Shown here: one piece after another, positions 38,953 through 48,354 of the stretch
Position numbering within the stretch: position 1 is the stretch's first letter
How the letters are laid out: the number at the start of each line of letters is the position of its first letter
NCBI RefSeq assembly: GCF_021404305.1
Contig: NZ_JABFTX010000002.1
Coordinates: 496,001 to 560,000 of the forward strand
Direction: 5' to 3'
From: Billgrantia ethanolica
GTDB taxonomy: Bacteria > Pseudomonadota > Gammaproteobacteria > Pseudomonadales > Halomonadaceae
Length of the DNA: 64,000 bases
Notes under the pieces: generated by a model
What the model was told of the DNA's origin: nothing
Database searches by the model: none
Seen by the model: the letters and a program-made list of their open reading frames with translations, nothing else
Made by a program: the position numbers and the translations under genes

Positions 38953-40140
38953 ATGTTGCCATTAGCGAAGTCGCATTACCGTGACCAGGCTTTGCCGGAT
39001 GAGCCCCTGCGCGTGGCGCACTCCTTCGCCAAGGAACCCGAGCTGGCGGCCCAGTACCTGGCCAGCCGGCTGCTGCATCCCGATCTCGAGGGCGTGCTGT
39101 TCTTCTGTTCCGCCGAACACGATCTGCCGGCCCTGGCCACGGCCCTGGAAGCGCACCTGGGGGGCGTCAAGCTGTGCGGCTGCACCACCGCCGGCGAACT
39201 TGGCAGCGACGGCTACTCGCGGGGCTCCATCGTGGCGGTGGGCTTCGACCGCCGGGCCTTTGCTCTCGACTATCGGCTGATCCGCGATCTCGACCGTTTC
39301 ACCCTGCTCGACGCCCAGCGCATCACCGACCGGCTGATGGAGCACTGTACCCGTTCGGGGCTGGCGCCGCTCAAGGGCCACACCTTCGCCATGACCCTGC
39401 TCGACGGGCTCTCGACCTGCGAGGAGCAGGTGCTGCTGACCTTGACCTCGGTGCTGGCCGGTATCCCTCACTTCGGCGGCAGCGCTGGCGACGACAACCG
39501 CCTCACCGGCACGCACGTGTACGGTGAGGGCGCCTTCCATGACCGTGCCGCCGTGGTGCTGATGGTCAACACCGCGCTGGACTTCGAGGTGTTCTCGACT
39601 CACCACCTGCGCCCCAGCGGCGAGAAGCTGGTGGTCACGGCGGCCGATCAGGAGCAGCGCCGGGTGATGGAGCTCAACGCCGAGCCGGCGGCCCTGGAAT
39701 ACGCGCGATTGGTGGGCTGTACGCTGGAGGAGCTGAACCCCGAGGTGTTCGCGCGTCATCCGCTGGCCGTGAGGCTCCACGACAAGACTTACGTACGCGC
39801 CATCCAGAGCGTCAATCCCGACCTCAGCCTGAGCTTCTACTGCGCCGTGGAGACCGGCATCGTGCTGACGGCCATGCAGGCCAGCGACCTGCTGACGGAT
39901 CTCGACCGCGAAATCGCCGCCATCGAGGAGCGCCTGGGGCCGGCGGAGTGCATCCTCGGCTGCGACTGCTTCCTGCGCCGCCTGGAGCTCGAGCAGGAGG
40001 GGCGGCAGCAGGCGGCCGGGGAGCTCTACCGCCAGCGCCGCATTCTCGGCTTCAACACCTACGGCGAGCACTACAGCGGCCTGCACCTCAACCAGACCTT
40101 CAGTGGGGTCTACATAGGACGCTCCCGTGGCGACCACTGA
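38953..40140 (+). CDS. nosP: FIST-domain NO-sensing protein, NosP-like
   Basis: This 395-residue cytoplasmic protein has FIST_N (about 20-215) and FIST_C (about 230-375) domains. Typical segments are GCTTAGELG, PHFGGSAGDDNRL, LGCDCFLRRLELEQEG and GFNTYGEHYSGLHLNQTF. In Pseudomonas the FIST protein NosP binds nitric oxide through haem and inhibits the kinase NahK encoded next to it. Here the downstream kinase gene overlaps the end of this gene by 14 bp. Haem binding is inferred from homology and synteny. Confidence 0.87.
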   Translation: MLPLAKSHYRDQALPDEPLRVAHSFAKEPELAAQYLASRLLHPDLEGVLFFCSAEHDLPALATALEAHLGGVKLCGCTTAGELGSDGYSRGSIVAVGFDRRAFALDYRLIRDLDRFTLLDAQRITDRLMEHCTRSGLAPLKGHTFAMTLLDGLSTCEEQVLLTLTSVLAGIPHFGGSAGDDNRLTGTHVYGEGAFHDRAAVVLMVNTALDFEVFSTHHLRPSGEKLVVTAADQEQRRVMELNAEPAALEYARLVGCTLEELNPEVFARHPLAVRLHDKTYVRAIQSVNPDLSLSFYCAVETGIVLTAMQASDLLTDLDREIAAIEERLGPAECILGCDCFLRRLELEQEGRQQAAGELYRQRRILGFNTYGEHYSGLHLNQTFSGVYIGRSRGDH

Positions 40141-42721
40141 GCGCGAACGCGAGCTGGAGCGCCAGGTTGCCAAGCTGCAGCGCATCAATGCGGCGCTGAT
40201 CGAGCGGGTCGAGTCGAGCAACCTGCCGCGCACCGCACCCTATGCCGCCTTTGAGCATGCTGCCCTGTTGGCCGAGCAAGTGCGCGAGCGAACCCGAGCC
40301 CTCAATCAGACCCTGCATGAGCTGCGCGCCAGCAACCGCCTGCTGGGTGAGGCGCGGGAGCGAGCCGAGCAGGCCAACCAGTACCTGGTCGATGCCATCG
40401 AGAGCATCACCGACGCCTTCGTGCTGTTCGGTGCCGATCAGCGCATTCGTCACTACAACAGCCGCTTCGCCGAGTTCTGGCGGCCTGGCGGCATCGAGGT
40501 GCACGCCGGCATGACCCTGGAGGAGCTGCGCCGGCTGGCGCTGAGCTCGGGGCTGGTGGTCAGCGAGCAGCTCAAGCAGCGCCAGGGGCGCACCGTCTAT
40601 CAGCTCCACGACGGGCGCTGGGTGCAGGTCAACCAGCGGCCGATTCGCGGCGGCGGCAGGGTGTTTCTCTACGTCGACATCACCGAACTCAAGCGCCATG
40701 AGCACGCCGAGCGCGAGCATGCCCTGGCACAGAAGTCGCGCCTGCTGCAGGCCACTTTGGACAGCCTCTCCCAGGGCGTTGCCGTAGTCACCCCTCAGGG
40801 CCAGCTGGAGATGCACAACCAGCGCTTTTCGCAGCTCACTGGGCTGGAAGGGTTGGCGCTGCCGTTGGCGCTGACCGAGCTTAGCCGTGCCAGCGAGCTG
40901 GTCGATCCCGCCGATGGGCAGGCCGTGCTGGCCGCCTGCGAGCGCCGGCTCAGCGACGGCCGCGTGGTGGAGGTGCGCGGCCACCCCATGCCGGGCGGCG
41001 GTCAGGTGCTGACCTACACCGACATCACCGAGCGCATTCGCCAGGCCGAGGCGCTGGCCGAGCGGGAACGCTGGATCCGTACCATCACCGACCACGTGCC
41101 GGCGATGATCGCCTACCTGGATCGCGAGCTGCGCTACGTGTTCACCAACCGGGTCTACGAGGAGTGGTACGGCTGGCCCCATGACCTGCTGCTGGGCTCG
41201 ACGCTCGGCGATCTCCATTCGGCGGAGCACTGCGCGCGCCTGATGCCCTACCTGCAGCGGGTGCTGGCGGGGGAGCGCATCAGCTTCGAACTGCCCGAGC
41301 AGAACGCCGACGGCGAGCAGCGGGTCTTGCTGCGGGCCTACGTGCCGCACCGGGACAGCGATGGCAGCGTGATCGGGTTCTTCGTGCTGATCCGCGACAT
41401 CACCGAGCAGCGGCGCACCTCCGAGGCGCTGCACCATGCCTATCAGAACCTCGAACAGCGGGTGCGCGAGCGCACCGCGGAGCTGACCCGGGTCAACGCC
41501 CAACTGCGCGAGGAGATCGAGGAGCGGCTGGCCGCCGAAGGCCAGCTGCGCGAGGCCAAGACCGAGGCCGAGGCGGCCAACCTCTCCAAGACCAAGTTCC
41601 TGGCAGCGGTGAGCCACGACCTGCTGCAGCCGCTCAATGCGGCCCGGTTGTTCGTCGGTGCCCTGGTGGAACAGGAGATGTCGCCGGCCAATCAGGAGCT
41701 GATCCAGCAGGTCGGCCATTCGCTGAAGGACGTGGAGGCGCTGCTCGGCACCCTGGTCGACATCTCCAAGCTGGACGCCGGCGTGATCACCCCCGAGATA
41801 GTACCCTTCGCCATTCGCGACCTGCTCGACGGCCTGGCGCGGGAGTATCGCCAGGTGGCCGCCAGCGAGGGCCTGGAGTTCCACTACGTGCCGTCGTCGG
41901 CGCTGGTCAGCAGCGACATCTCGCTGCTCGTCCGGGTGATCCGCAACCTGCTCAGCAACGCCGTGCGCTATACCCCTCGCGGCCGCCTGCTGCTGGGCTG
42001 CCGGCGGCGTCGGGAGGGGCTCGAGATCCAGGTACTCGATACCGGCTGCGGCATCGCCGAAGAGGAACGCGAGCTGATCTTCCAGGAGTTTCGCCGCCTG
42101 CCCGCGGCGGCCAACGCGCGGGATCGCGGCCTGGGCCTCGGCCTCTCCATCGTCGACAAGATCACGCGCATGCTGCAACAGCCGGTGCGGGTGCAGTCGA
42201 AGGTCGGGCGCGGCACCCTGTTCGGCGTGACGCTGCCCTACGCCCAGCGCGTCGAAGCCGGCGAGCGGCGCCAGGCCGTGGGCTGCGTGGCCGGTCGCGA
42301 ACTCGCCGGACGGCGGCTGTGGGTGGTGGACAACGATCCTTCCATCTGCCTGGCCATGCGCCACCTGCTGGAACGCTGGGGCTGCCAGGTGGTGGTCGCC
42401 GAGAGCGAGGAGCGCCTCGCCGCGCGGGTGAGTCTGGCCGACGGCGAGGCCGACGCCCTGGTGGTCGACTACCACCTCGATTACGAGCGCAGCGGAGTGG
42501 CGCTGGCGGAGCGCATCAACGCACTACGTCAGGAGCCGCTGCCGGTATTGGTGATCACCGCCGACCACAGCCGCGAGCTGCGTCAGCGGGTGCGCGAGCT
42601 GGGCTTCCAGTTGCTCAACAAGCCGGTCAAGCCGCTGCGGCTGAGAACCACGCTGCAGCAGCTGCTGGCGGAGACCCCGCTCGAATTCGTCGAGAGCCCG
42701 AATCAGGGCTTGCGCAGATAG
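40127..42721 (+). CDS. nahK: Multi-PAS hybrid sensor kinase, NahK/ErcS'-like
   Basis: This soluble hybrid kinase has 864 residues. An N-terminal coiled coil (about 1-85) is followed by three PAS domains (about 90-185, 205-300, 320-430), a second coiled coil, HisKA with [18 protein letters not shown], HATPase ([38 protein letters not shown]) and a receiver ([18 protein letters not shown]; Asp in [10 protein letters not shown]). The GTG start lies inside nosP, so the two are translationally coupled. It is probably NO-responsive through NosP. Its end overlaps the convergent agmR-like gene by 19 bp. Confidence 0.9.
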   Translation: MATTERERELERQVAKLQRINAALIERVESSNLPRTAPYAAFEHAALLAEQVRERTRALNQTLHELRASNRLLGEARERAEQANQYLVDAIESITDAFVLFGADQRIRHYNSRFAEFWRPGGIEVHAGMTLEELRRLALSSGLVVSEQLKQRQGRTVYQLHDGRWVQVNQRPIRGGGRVFLYVDITELKRHEHAEREHALAQKSRLLQATLDSLSQGVAVVTPQGQLEMHNQRFSQLTGLEGLALPLALTELSRASELVDPADGQAVLAACERRLSDGRVVEVRGHPMPGGGQVLTYTDITERIRQAEALAERERWIRTITDHVPAMIAYLDRELRYVFTNRVYEEWYGWPHDLLLGSTLGDLHSAEHCARLMPYLQRVLAGERISFELPEQNADGEQRVLLRAYVPHRDSDGSVIGFFVLIRDITEQRRTSEALHHAYQNLEQRVRERTAELTRVNAQLREEIEERLAAEGQLREAKTEAEAANLSKTKFLAAVSHDLLQPLNAARLFVGALVEQEMSPANQELIQQVGHSLKDVEALLGTLVDISKLDAGVITPEIVPFAIRDLLDGLAREYRQVAASEGLEFHYVPSSALVSSDISLLVRVIRNLLSNAVRYTPRGRLLLGCRRRREGLEIQVLDTGCGIAEEERELIFQEFRRLPAAANARDRGLGLGLSIVDKITRMLQQPVRVQSKVGRGTLFGVTLPYAQRVEAGERRQAVGCVAGRELAGRRLWVVDNDPSICLAMRHLLERWGCQVVVAESEERLAARVSLADGEADALVVDYHLDYERSGVALAERINALRQEPLPVLVITADHSRELRQRVRELGFQLLNKPVKPLRLRTTLQQLLAETPLEFVESPNQGLRR

Positions 42722-43383
42722 CGGCTGAAGTCGATGTCGCTGGCCGAGAGGATCGCCTGGACCCGGTTGCTCACGCCGAGCTTGCGTAGGATCGCCGAGA
42801 CGTGGGCCTTGACCGTGGTCTCGGCGATGTTGAGGTTGTAGGCGATCATCTTGTTGGATTCGCCACGGGTCATGCGCTCGAGCACCTGGATCTGCTTGCG
42901 GGTCAGGGTTTCGAGCTGTTCGGCGCTGATGCCGCGCTCGTTGGGCTCATGGGCGCGGGCGGCACTGGCACGCATGATCTCCGAAGGCAGATAGATGTTG
43001 CCCTCCAGTATCTGGGCGATGGCCTTGATCAGCTGCTCCTTGGGCGAGGACTTGGTCAGAAAGCCGACCGCCCCGCAGGAGACCGCCTGCAGCATGACGT
43101 TCTTGTCCTCCTCGGCGGAGATGATCGCCACTGGAATGGTGGGCGCCTCGTTGCGCAGCTGCAGCAGGCCGGTGAGACCGCTCATGCCGGGCATGTTGAG
43201 GTCGAGCAGGATCAGGTCCAGGTCCTCCTCGTCGGCGGTCACGGCGAGGGTGGCGTCGAGATCCGCCGTTTCCAGCAGCTCGCTGCCGGGAAAGCCGTCG
43301 CCGACCACCCGGGCGATGGCCTCGCGAAACAGCGGATGATCGTCGGCGATCAGGATACGGTAGCTGGGGGCGTGGTCGTGCAT
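42703..43383 (-). CDS. agmR: LuxR-type response regulator, AgmR/ErbR-like
   Basis: The 226-residue regulator has a receiver domain ([14 protein letters not shown]; phospho-Asp in [13 protein letters not shown]; Lys in [10 protein letters not shown]) and a C-terminal LuxR helix-turn-helix ([38 protein letters not shown]). It resembles AgmR/ErbR, which activates quinoprotein alcohol dehydrogenase and pqq genes in Pseudomonas. It is transcribed with the upstream CxxxCW gene, which overlaps it by 34 bp, and is the only DNA-binding regulator seen in the PQQ locus, so it probably receives phosphate from one or both kinases. Confidence 0.92.
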   Translation of the reverse strand: MHDHAPSYRILIADDHPLFREAIARVVGDGFPGSELLETADLDATLAVTADEEDLDLILLDLNMPGMSGLTGLLQLRNEAPTIPVAIISAEEDKNVMLQAVSCGAVGFLTKSSPKEQLIKAIAQILEGNIYLPSEIMRASAARAHEPNERGISAEQLETLTRKQIQVLERMTRGESNKMIAYNLNIAETTVKAHVSAILRKLGVSNRVQAILSASDIDFSRYLRKP

Positions 43384-44018
43384 CTTGTCGTTATCCTTGT
43401 AGTCGTACGTCGTGGGGCCTGACGTCCAGTAGCGGCGAATGACGGCAGGCGCGGGGCGGCGTTCTCCAGCGGCTGACCGTCCGCCTCCCAGCTGTCGATA
43501 CCGTCACGATACCAGTAAAGACGCCGATAACCCGCCTCTGCCAGGCGCTTCACCGCATTCCAGGAGAGCCAGCAATCTGAACGGCACAGCACCACGATGG
43601 GGTGGTGTAGGTCGCCGCCGCTGGCCGCGCCGACCTCGTCGAGCAGGTAGCCCACCCAGTCGTGGCGGCTGTAGTACCAGTCGTCGTCGAGATGACCGAG
43701 CCCGGTGTTGGGCAGCCACAGCGCTCCCGGCACGGAGCGGTGCGGCTCGGTCTGCAGGAAGCGGCCATGGCGGAAGGTGAGGTTGATCACGTCGATGGCC
43801 AGCGCCGGCGGACTGGCGCCGAGCAGCTCGACCACCGCCGCGGTGTCCACCGTCTCCGCGCCTGGTGCGGTGGCGGGAGTGGGGCTGCGATAGCGGTCGA
43901 TGCGATAGCCCCGCTCAGAGAACAGCAGCGGATCCTCGCCCGGGGCGGCGGCACCGGCAGTGGCCGGGCAAAGTGCCGCCAGCAGCAGGGCGGCCAGTAT
44001 CCGCTTCGCTATCCTCAT
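43350..44018 (-). CDS. PQQ-dependent catabolism-associated CXXCW-motif protein
   Basis: The 222-residue secreted protein has a signal peptide (about 1-24) and a rhodanese-like domain whose loop carries C145-R-S-D-C149-W150, followed by [14 protein letters not shown]. This family is restricted to gene neighbourhoods of PQQ alcohol dehydrogenases; a thiol or sulfur-related role is suspected but not known. The C-terminal 20 residues are Thr/Arg-rich and overlap the start of agmR, so the extreme end is probably unconserved. The ATG at 44018 is supported by GGAAG upstream. Confidence 0.87.
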   Translation of the reverse strand: MRIAKRILAALLLAALCPATAGAAAPGEDPLLFSERGYRIDRYRSPTPATAPGAETVDTAAVVELLGASPPALAIDVINLTFRHGRFLQTEPHRSVPGALWLPNTGLGHLDDDWYYSRHDWVGYLLDEVGAASGGDLHHPIVVLCRSDCWLSWNAVKRLAEAGYRRLYWYRDGIDSWEADGQPLENAAPRLPSFAATGRQAPRRTTTRITTRCTTTPPATVS

Positions 44019-44087
44019 GGCGTGCTTCCCGTGGCCTCTTGGAACTAGCCTCATGGAGCTAGCCTCATTGGAACTATGGGACTCTCT

Positions 44088-44124
44088 TTTGTCGTAAGCC
44101 GGAATTGCACCTTTGTCGCGAAGC
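44088..44124. promoter_or_regulatory. Direct repeats TTTGTCG(T/C)(G)AAGC in a divergent promoter
   Basis: TTTGTCGTAAGC (44088-44099) and TTTGTCGCGAAGC (44112-44124) lie 24 bp apart between the divergent CxxxCW and ABC genes. A related GTCGTAAGAC is upstream of the quinoprotein gene (complement of 62285-62294). They are candidate binding sites of the AgmR-like regulator. Confidence 0.4.
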
Positions 44125-44178
44125 GTAAAGCACGAAAGTACTATTCTGCCGCGACAGGCAGCTCCTTAGTCTGAAGAC

Positions 44179-45165
44179 ATGAAAACACCGAGCCTTGCCA
44201 AGTTCCTGCCGCTGGCCCGTGCTGCGCTGCTGCTCGCGCTGCTGGTCGCCGCCGACAGCCTGCGCGCCGAGCCGCCGCTGCTGCGCCTCAGCGTGCTGCA
44301 GTTCGGCACCGCCCACTGGGAGCTGGACCATCTGCAGCGCCACGGCCTCGATCGGGACGAGGGCTTCGTGCTCGACGTGCGCCTGGTGGCCAACCTGCCG
44401 GCCTCGCGCATCGCTGTCTCCAGCGGCGATGTGGATGGTGCCGTGGTCGATCTGACCTGGGCCCAGGCTCGGCATGTGGCGGGGCACTCCTACCGCTATC
44501 TACCCTATTCCTCGCAGATGGGCGACGTGCTGGCCGCCCCCGGGGCGCCCATTCACGATATCGAGGACCTGCGCGGCAAGCGCATCGGCGTGGCCGGTGG
44601 CCCCGACAGCAAGGGTTGGGTGCTGCTGACCCGAGCGGCACAGGCCCGGGGCATGGCACTGGAGCGTGAGGCGCAGGTGCAGTTCGGCGCGCCGCCGCTG
44701 CTGAGCCAGGCCTTTCGCCGCGGGCAGTTCGACGTGCTGGTGACCTTCTGGCACTTCGCTGCCGAGCTGACCGCCGCCGGTGAGGCCGACGTGGCGCTGC
44801 CCATGGACTCGCTGCTGGCGAGTCTCGATATTCCCACCGGGCTGCCCATTCTGGGCTACGTGTTCCATGACGACTGGGCCGACGACCATCAGGCATTGGT
44901 GGCCGGCTTCGTCCGCGCCGTGGCGAGCACCAAACGGCAGTTGCGCGACGACCCCGACCACTGGGAGGCGCTGCGCCCGCTGATGCGCGTAAGCGACGAC
45001 GCCCACTTCACCGCGCTGCGCCAAGGCTACCTGCAGGGCATTCCCGAACCGCTGGACGAGGCGCGGGTGGCGGCGCTGCAACGGCTGCTGGTCATGGCCG
45101 GCAGCGCCGCGGAGGAGGTGATGCCCGCCCGGCTCTTCGTGCTCGATCCGGGCGGCGTGCCATGA
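44179..45165 (+). CDS. ABC transporter substrate-binding protein (TauA/SsuA-like)
   Basis: This secreted receptor is 328 residues long, with a signal peptide at about 1-30 and an NMT1/TauA-type fold: VLQFGTAHWELDHLQRHGLD, LPASRIAVSSGDVDGAVVDL, DLRGKRIGVAGGPDSKGWVLL. It belongs with the permease and ATPase that follow with overlaps. This ABC set is common near PQQ alcohol dehydrogenases. The ligand is unknown; a cofactor, metal complex or alcohol-derived compound are possibilities only. Confidence 0.88.
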   Translation: MKTPSLAKFLPLARAALLLALLVAADSLRAEPPLLRLSVLQFGTAHWELDHLQRHGLDRDEGFVLDVRLVANLPASRIAVSSGDVDGAVVDLTWAQARHVAGHSYRYLPYSSQMGDVLAAPGAPIHDIEDLRGKRIGVAGGPDSKGWVLLTRAAQARGMALEREAQVQFGAPPLLSQAFRRGQFDVLVTFWHFAAELTAAGEADVALPMDSLLASLDIPTGLPILGYVFHDDWADDHQALVAGFVRAVASTKRQLRDDPDHWEALRPLMRVSDDAHFTALRQGYLQGIPEPLDEARVAALQRLLVMAGSAAEEVMPARLFVLDPGGVP

Positions 45166-45923
45166 GGCGCTCGGCGCTCGCCTGCTGGGTGGTCCTGCCG
45201 CTACTGGTGGGGCTGTGGGGCGTGCTGGCCTGGCAGCTCGACACCTCCTTGCTGCCCTCGCCGGCAGCGGTGCTGAACACTCTGCAACGGGAGGCGGCCA
45301 GCGGCGAGCTGCAGCGCCACCTGGCCGTGACCCTGCAGCGGGTCGCGCTCAGTTTCCTGCTGGCGATGGCCTTCGGCACCCTGATCGGCATCGCCATGGG
45401 ACGCCTGGTCTGGCTCGACGCCCTGCTGGACCCGCTGCTGGTACTGCTGCTCAACCTGCCGGCGCTGGTGCTGATCATCCTGCTCTATGTCTGGTTCGGC
45501 CTGGTGGAGGCCGCGGCGATCCTGGCGGTGGTCATCAACAAGGTGCCCAACGTCGCCGTCACCTTGCGTGAGGGGGCGCGCAGTCTCGACCCGAGGCTGG
45601 AGCAGATGGCGCGTGCCTACGGCTTTTCTCCCCTCATGCGCCTGAGGCACGTGTGGCTGCCGCAGCTGTTTCCCTACCTGATGGCGGCGACCCGCGGCGG
45701 GCTGGCGCTGATCTGGAAGATCGTGCTGGTGGTCGAGCTGCTGGGGCGCTCCGACGGCGTCGGCTTCCAGCTGCATCTGGCGTTCCAGGTCTTCGACGTG
45801 GCCGGACTGCTGGCCTACAGCCTGGCGTTCATCGCCATCGTGCAGCTGATCGAGCTCGGTCTGCTGCAGCCGCTGGAGCGCCGCGCCACGCGCTGGCGCC
45901 GTACCGGAGTCGAACATGCCTGA
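45162..45923 (+). CDS. ABC transporter permease (TauC/SsuC-like)
   Basis: The 253-residue inner-membrane protein has six hydrophobic segments and the binding-protein-dependent permease EAA-like loop, LREGARSLDPRLEQMARAYG. It overlaps the receptor gene by 4 bp and the ATPase gene by 8 bp. It forms the channel of the importer encoded at 44179-46596. Confidence 0.92.
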   Translation: MRRSALACWVVLPLLVGLWGVLAWQLDTSLLPSPAAVLNTLQREAASGELQRHLAVTLQRVALSFLLAMAFGTLIGIAMGRLVWLDALLDPLLVLLLNLPALVLIILLYVWFGLVEAAAILAVVINKVPNVAVTLREGARSLDPRLEQMARAYGFSPLMRLRHVWLPQLFPYLMAATRGGLALIWKIVLVVELLGRSDGVGFQLHLAFQVFDVAGLLAYSLAFIAIVQLIELGLLQPLERRATRWRRTGVEHA

Positions 45924-46596
45924 GTTCGTCAAGTCTGAATTCGTCGTGCCGGCCGGCCACGCCATCCTGGCGCCCATGAGCCTCAAGGTGGCGCCGGGCG
46001 ACCATATCTGCCTGCTCGGCCCCTCCGGCATCGGCAAGACCACTCTGCTCAACCGTCTGACCGGCCTGGAGCGGGGCCAGCCGCGCCCGACGCTACGCAT
46101 CGGCTACCTGTTTCAGGAGCACCGCCTGCTGCCCTGGCGTACGCTGCGCGACAACCTGCGCCTGGTCGGGGTCGGCCGCGACCAGGTCGAGCCGCTGCTG
46201 GCCCGGGTCGGGCTGGAGCAGGCCGCCGACCGCTATCCCGATCAGCTGTCGCTGGGCATGGCCCGGCGTGCCGCCCTGGCCCGCTGCCTGGCCATGCGCC
46301 CCGATCTGCTGCTGCTGGACGAACCCTTCGCCTCTCTGGACCCTCACCGCGCCGACGAGCTGAAACGCTTGATCCGCACGTTGCTGAAGCAGTTTCCCGC
46401 CATGGCCATGATCTGCGTGACCCACGAGGCGCGCGACGCCGAGGCGCTGGCCAATCGCATCTGGTATCTGGCGGGGCGCCCCGCCCACCTGCGCTACGAT
46501 GCCCGGCTCGATGCCGAGACCCACGCCGGGCTGGCCCGGCGCCTGGATGCGCTGGGGCGTCAGGCGTCCGGGGAGTCTCTCTCGATCGAAAGCTAG
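45916..46596 (+). CDS. ABC transporter ATP-binding protein (TauB/SsuB-like)
   Basis: The 226-residue ATPase has a Walker A sequence LLGPSGIGKTTLLNRL, the Q-loop YLFQEHRLLPWRTL, the signature LSLGMARRAALARCLA (LSLGM in place of LSGGQ), Walker B LLLLDEPFASLDPHR and the switch His in VTHEARDAEAL. It energises the upstream receptor/permease pair. A MITE-like element begins 14 bp after its stop. Confidence 0.94.
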   Translation: MPEFVKSEFVVPAGHAILAPMSLKVAPGDHICLLGPSGIGKTTLLNRLTGLERGQPRPTLRIGYLFQEHRLLPWRTLRDNLRLVGVGRDQVEPLLARVGLEQAADRYPDQLSLGMARRAALARCLAMRPDLLLLDEPFASLDPHRADELKRLIRTLLKQFPAMAMICVTHEARDAEALANRIWYLAGRPAHLRYDARLDAETHAGLARRLDALGRQASGESLSIES

Positions 46597-46610
46597 GCGC
46601 TCTTTGCACA

Positions 46611-46824
46611 AGGCTGTGTCTGAAAAGTCGGCGAGCGAAGGTCAGACAAGGCAAAAATCAGCGACAAATCGGCAGGGAAGCCGATTTGGGCAGCTCCGCT
46701 GCTCGAAGAGCGAGCGACAGGGATGTCGCGAGTCAAAAGACGGAGTTTACGTAGTGTAAATGAGTACTTTGAGCTGATTTTTAACGCTGTATGGCCAAGC
46801 GCAGGCAGTTTTCAGGCATAGCCT
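46611..46824. mobile_element. 214-bp MITE-like element
   Basis: The left end AGGCTGTGTCTGAAAA and the right end TTTTCAGGCATAGCCT are inverted copies matching 14 of 16 bases. A second inverted pair, AAAAATCAGC (46653-46662) and GCTGATTTTT (46773-46782), ends exactly 52 nt in from each terminus. The centre has smaller hairpins such as AAATCGGC/GCCGATTT. No open frame is present. Symmetry and size fit a non-autonomous element mobilised in trans. It separates two convergent ABC operons, and the stop codon of the leftward permease falls at its edge. Confidence 0.75.
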
Positions 46825-47629
46825 AGTTGATAGGCATGCCAAGTAGCCTGGTCCGCTGCGGCCGAAAGCCGCCGATTGCCAGCGTGGCCAGCACCAGAGT
46901 GGTGGCAAGCGTGATGGTGGCCGCCTCGCCGTTCCACTGCAGATAAAGCGCGAAGCGCAGCGTCTCGACGGCGTGGGTGAAGGGGTTGAGCAGGCATAGC
47001 TGATAGATCCAGGGACTGGCTTCCTGCATGCGCCACAGCGGGTAGAGCGCCGAGGAGAGAAAGAACATCGGGAAGATGACGAAGTTCATGACCCCGGCGA
47101 AGTTCTCCAGCTGCTTGATCCAGGTGGCGATCAGCAGCCCCAGCGCCCCCAGCATCAGCGATGCCAGCAGCAGCGCGGGCAGCACCGCCAGGTAACCCTC
47201 GAGCGGCGGACGCACGCCGACGCCCCAGCGGGCGATGAGCAGGAAGACGTACACCTGGGCGACCGAGACGCTGCCCATGGCCAGCAGCTTGGTCAGTAGC
47301 AGGAAGGGGCGCGGCAGGGGGCTGGTGAGCAGCACCCGCATGGAGCCCAGCTCACGGTCGTAGACCATCGAGAGCGCTCCCTGCATGGAGTTGAACAGGA
47401 TGATCATGCCGCACAGCCCGGGCACGATGTAGGTCTCGTAGGTAATGTAGGTCACGTAGGGCGGGATGATGGACACGCCCAGCACCATGCGGAAGCCGGC
47501 GGCGAACACCACCAGCCACAGCAATGGCCGGACCAGGGCGCTGGCGAAGCGCGTGCGCTGCTGCCAGAAGCGCAGCCATTCGCGCTTCTGCACGCCCACA
47601 AAGCAGTACCAGCAGTCGCGCGGAGTCAT
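46823..47629 (-). CDS. ABC-2 type permease linked to PQQ catabolism
   Basis: The 268-residue membrane protein has six hydrophobic helices and the ABC-2 export-type region YDRELGSMRVLLTSPLPRPFLL. The pattern PMFFLSSALYPLWRMQEAS followed by NPFTHAVETLRF is typical. It overlaps the ATPase gene upstream by 4 bp. The final codons ATG-CCT-ATC-AAC are followed by TAG at the margin of the MITE-like element, so its natural C-terminus may have been altered by the insertion. Confidence 0.9.
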   Translation of the reverse strand: MTPRDCWYCFVGVQKREWLRFWQQRTRFASALVRPLLWLVVFAAGFRMVLGVSIIPPYVTYITYETYIVPGLCGMIILFNSMQGALSMVYDRELGSMRVLLTSPLPRPFLLLTKLLAMGSVSVAQVYVFLLIARWGVGVRPPLEGYLAVLPALLLASLMLGALGLLIATWIKQLENFAGVMNFVIFPMFFLSSALYPLWRMQEASPWIYQLCLLNPFTHAVETLRFALYLQWNGEAATITLATTLVLATLAIGGFRPQRTRLLGMPIN

Positions 47630-48354
47630 GCCACGGCCTCCCGGGTCAGGCTGTGAAAGGTCTCGGTCAGGCTGGTACCGCCATGGCGGCGGCACAGCGC
47701 CTCGCCGGTCTCGTCGGCCAGCAGCCGGCCGCGGTGCAGCACCAGTACCCGATCGTTGTCGCCGATCTCCTCGATGAGATGGGTGGCCCACAGCACGGTG
47801 AGGCCCCGTTCGCGACACAGCTCGTGTACGTGGGCGTTGAGCTTTGCCCGGCTGTCGAGGTCGAGCCCGGCGGTGGCCTCGTCGAGCAGCAGCAGGGCGG
47901 GGCGGTGCAACAGAGCGCGGGCGATCTCCACGCGGCGGCGGTGACCGCCATTGAGTCGGCGCACCGGCGTGCGGGCATGGGCGTCCAGCCGCTGGCGCTC
48001 GAGCTCCTCCGCGCAGCGCCGGCGGGCCTCGCGTGGCGACATGCCGTGCAGGGCGGCGTGATAGAGCAGGTTCTGCATCACGCTGAGATCCAGGTCCAGG
48101 GCGTTCTGCTGGAACACCACGCCCATGTGGCGCATCACGGCGGCGGGTTGGCGCCGGAGCGAGCGGCCGCCCAGCAGCAGATCGCCCTGCTGCAGGGCGA
48201 GCAGGCGCGTGAGCAGGCCGAACAGGGTCGACTTGCCGGCGCCGTTGGGACCCAGCAGGGCGTGGAAACGGCCGGAGGCCAGCGTGAAGCTGACCTCCTG
48301 CAGGACGGGATCGTGCCGATAGCGATAGCCGATACCGAGGGCTTGCACGTTCAT
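47626..48354 (-). CDS. ABC ATP-binding protein linked to PQQ catabolism
   Basis: The 242-residue ATPase has Walker A LLGPNGAGKSTLFGLL, the Q-loop VVFQQNALDLDLS, a signature variant RLNGGHRRRVEIARALL, Walker B ALLLLDEATAGLDLDS and the switch His in LWATHLIEEI. It pairs with the ABC-2 permease as an exporter. The beta-propeller gene overlaps its start by 4 bp. Such modules accompany quinoprotein alcohol dehydrogenases; the cargo is unknown. Confidence 0.92.
   Translation of the reverse strand: MNVQALGIGYRYRHDPVLQEVSFTLASGRFHALLGPNGAGKSTLFGLLTRLLALQQGDLLLGGRSLRRQPAAVMRHMGVVFQQNALDLDLSVMQNLLYHAALHGMSPREARRRCAEELERQRLDAHARTPVRRLNGGHRRRVEIARALLHRPALLLLDEATAGLDLDSRAKLNAHVHELCRERGLTVLWATHLIEEIGDNDRVLVLHRGRLLADETGEALCRRHGGTSLTETFHSLTREAVA

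Noticed and set aside
46611..46824. Insertion sequence with transposase
   Set aside because: Only 214 bp lie between the inverted ends and no transposase frame is present, so I call it MITE-like and not a complete insertion sequence.
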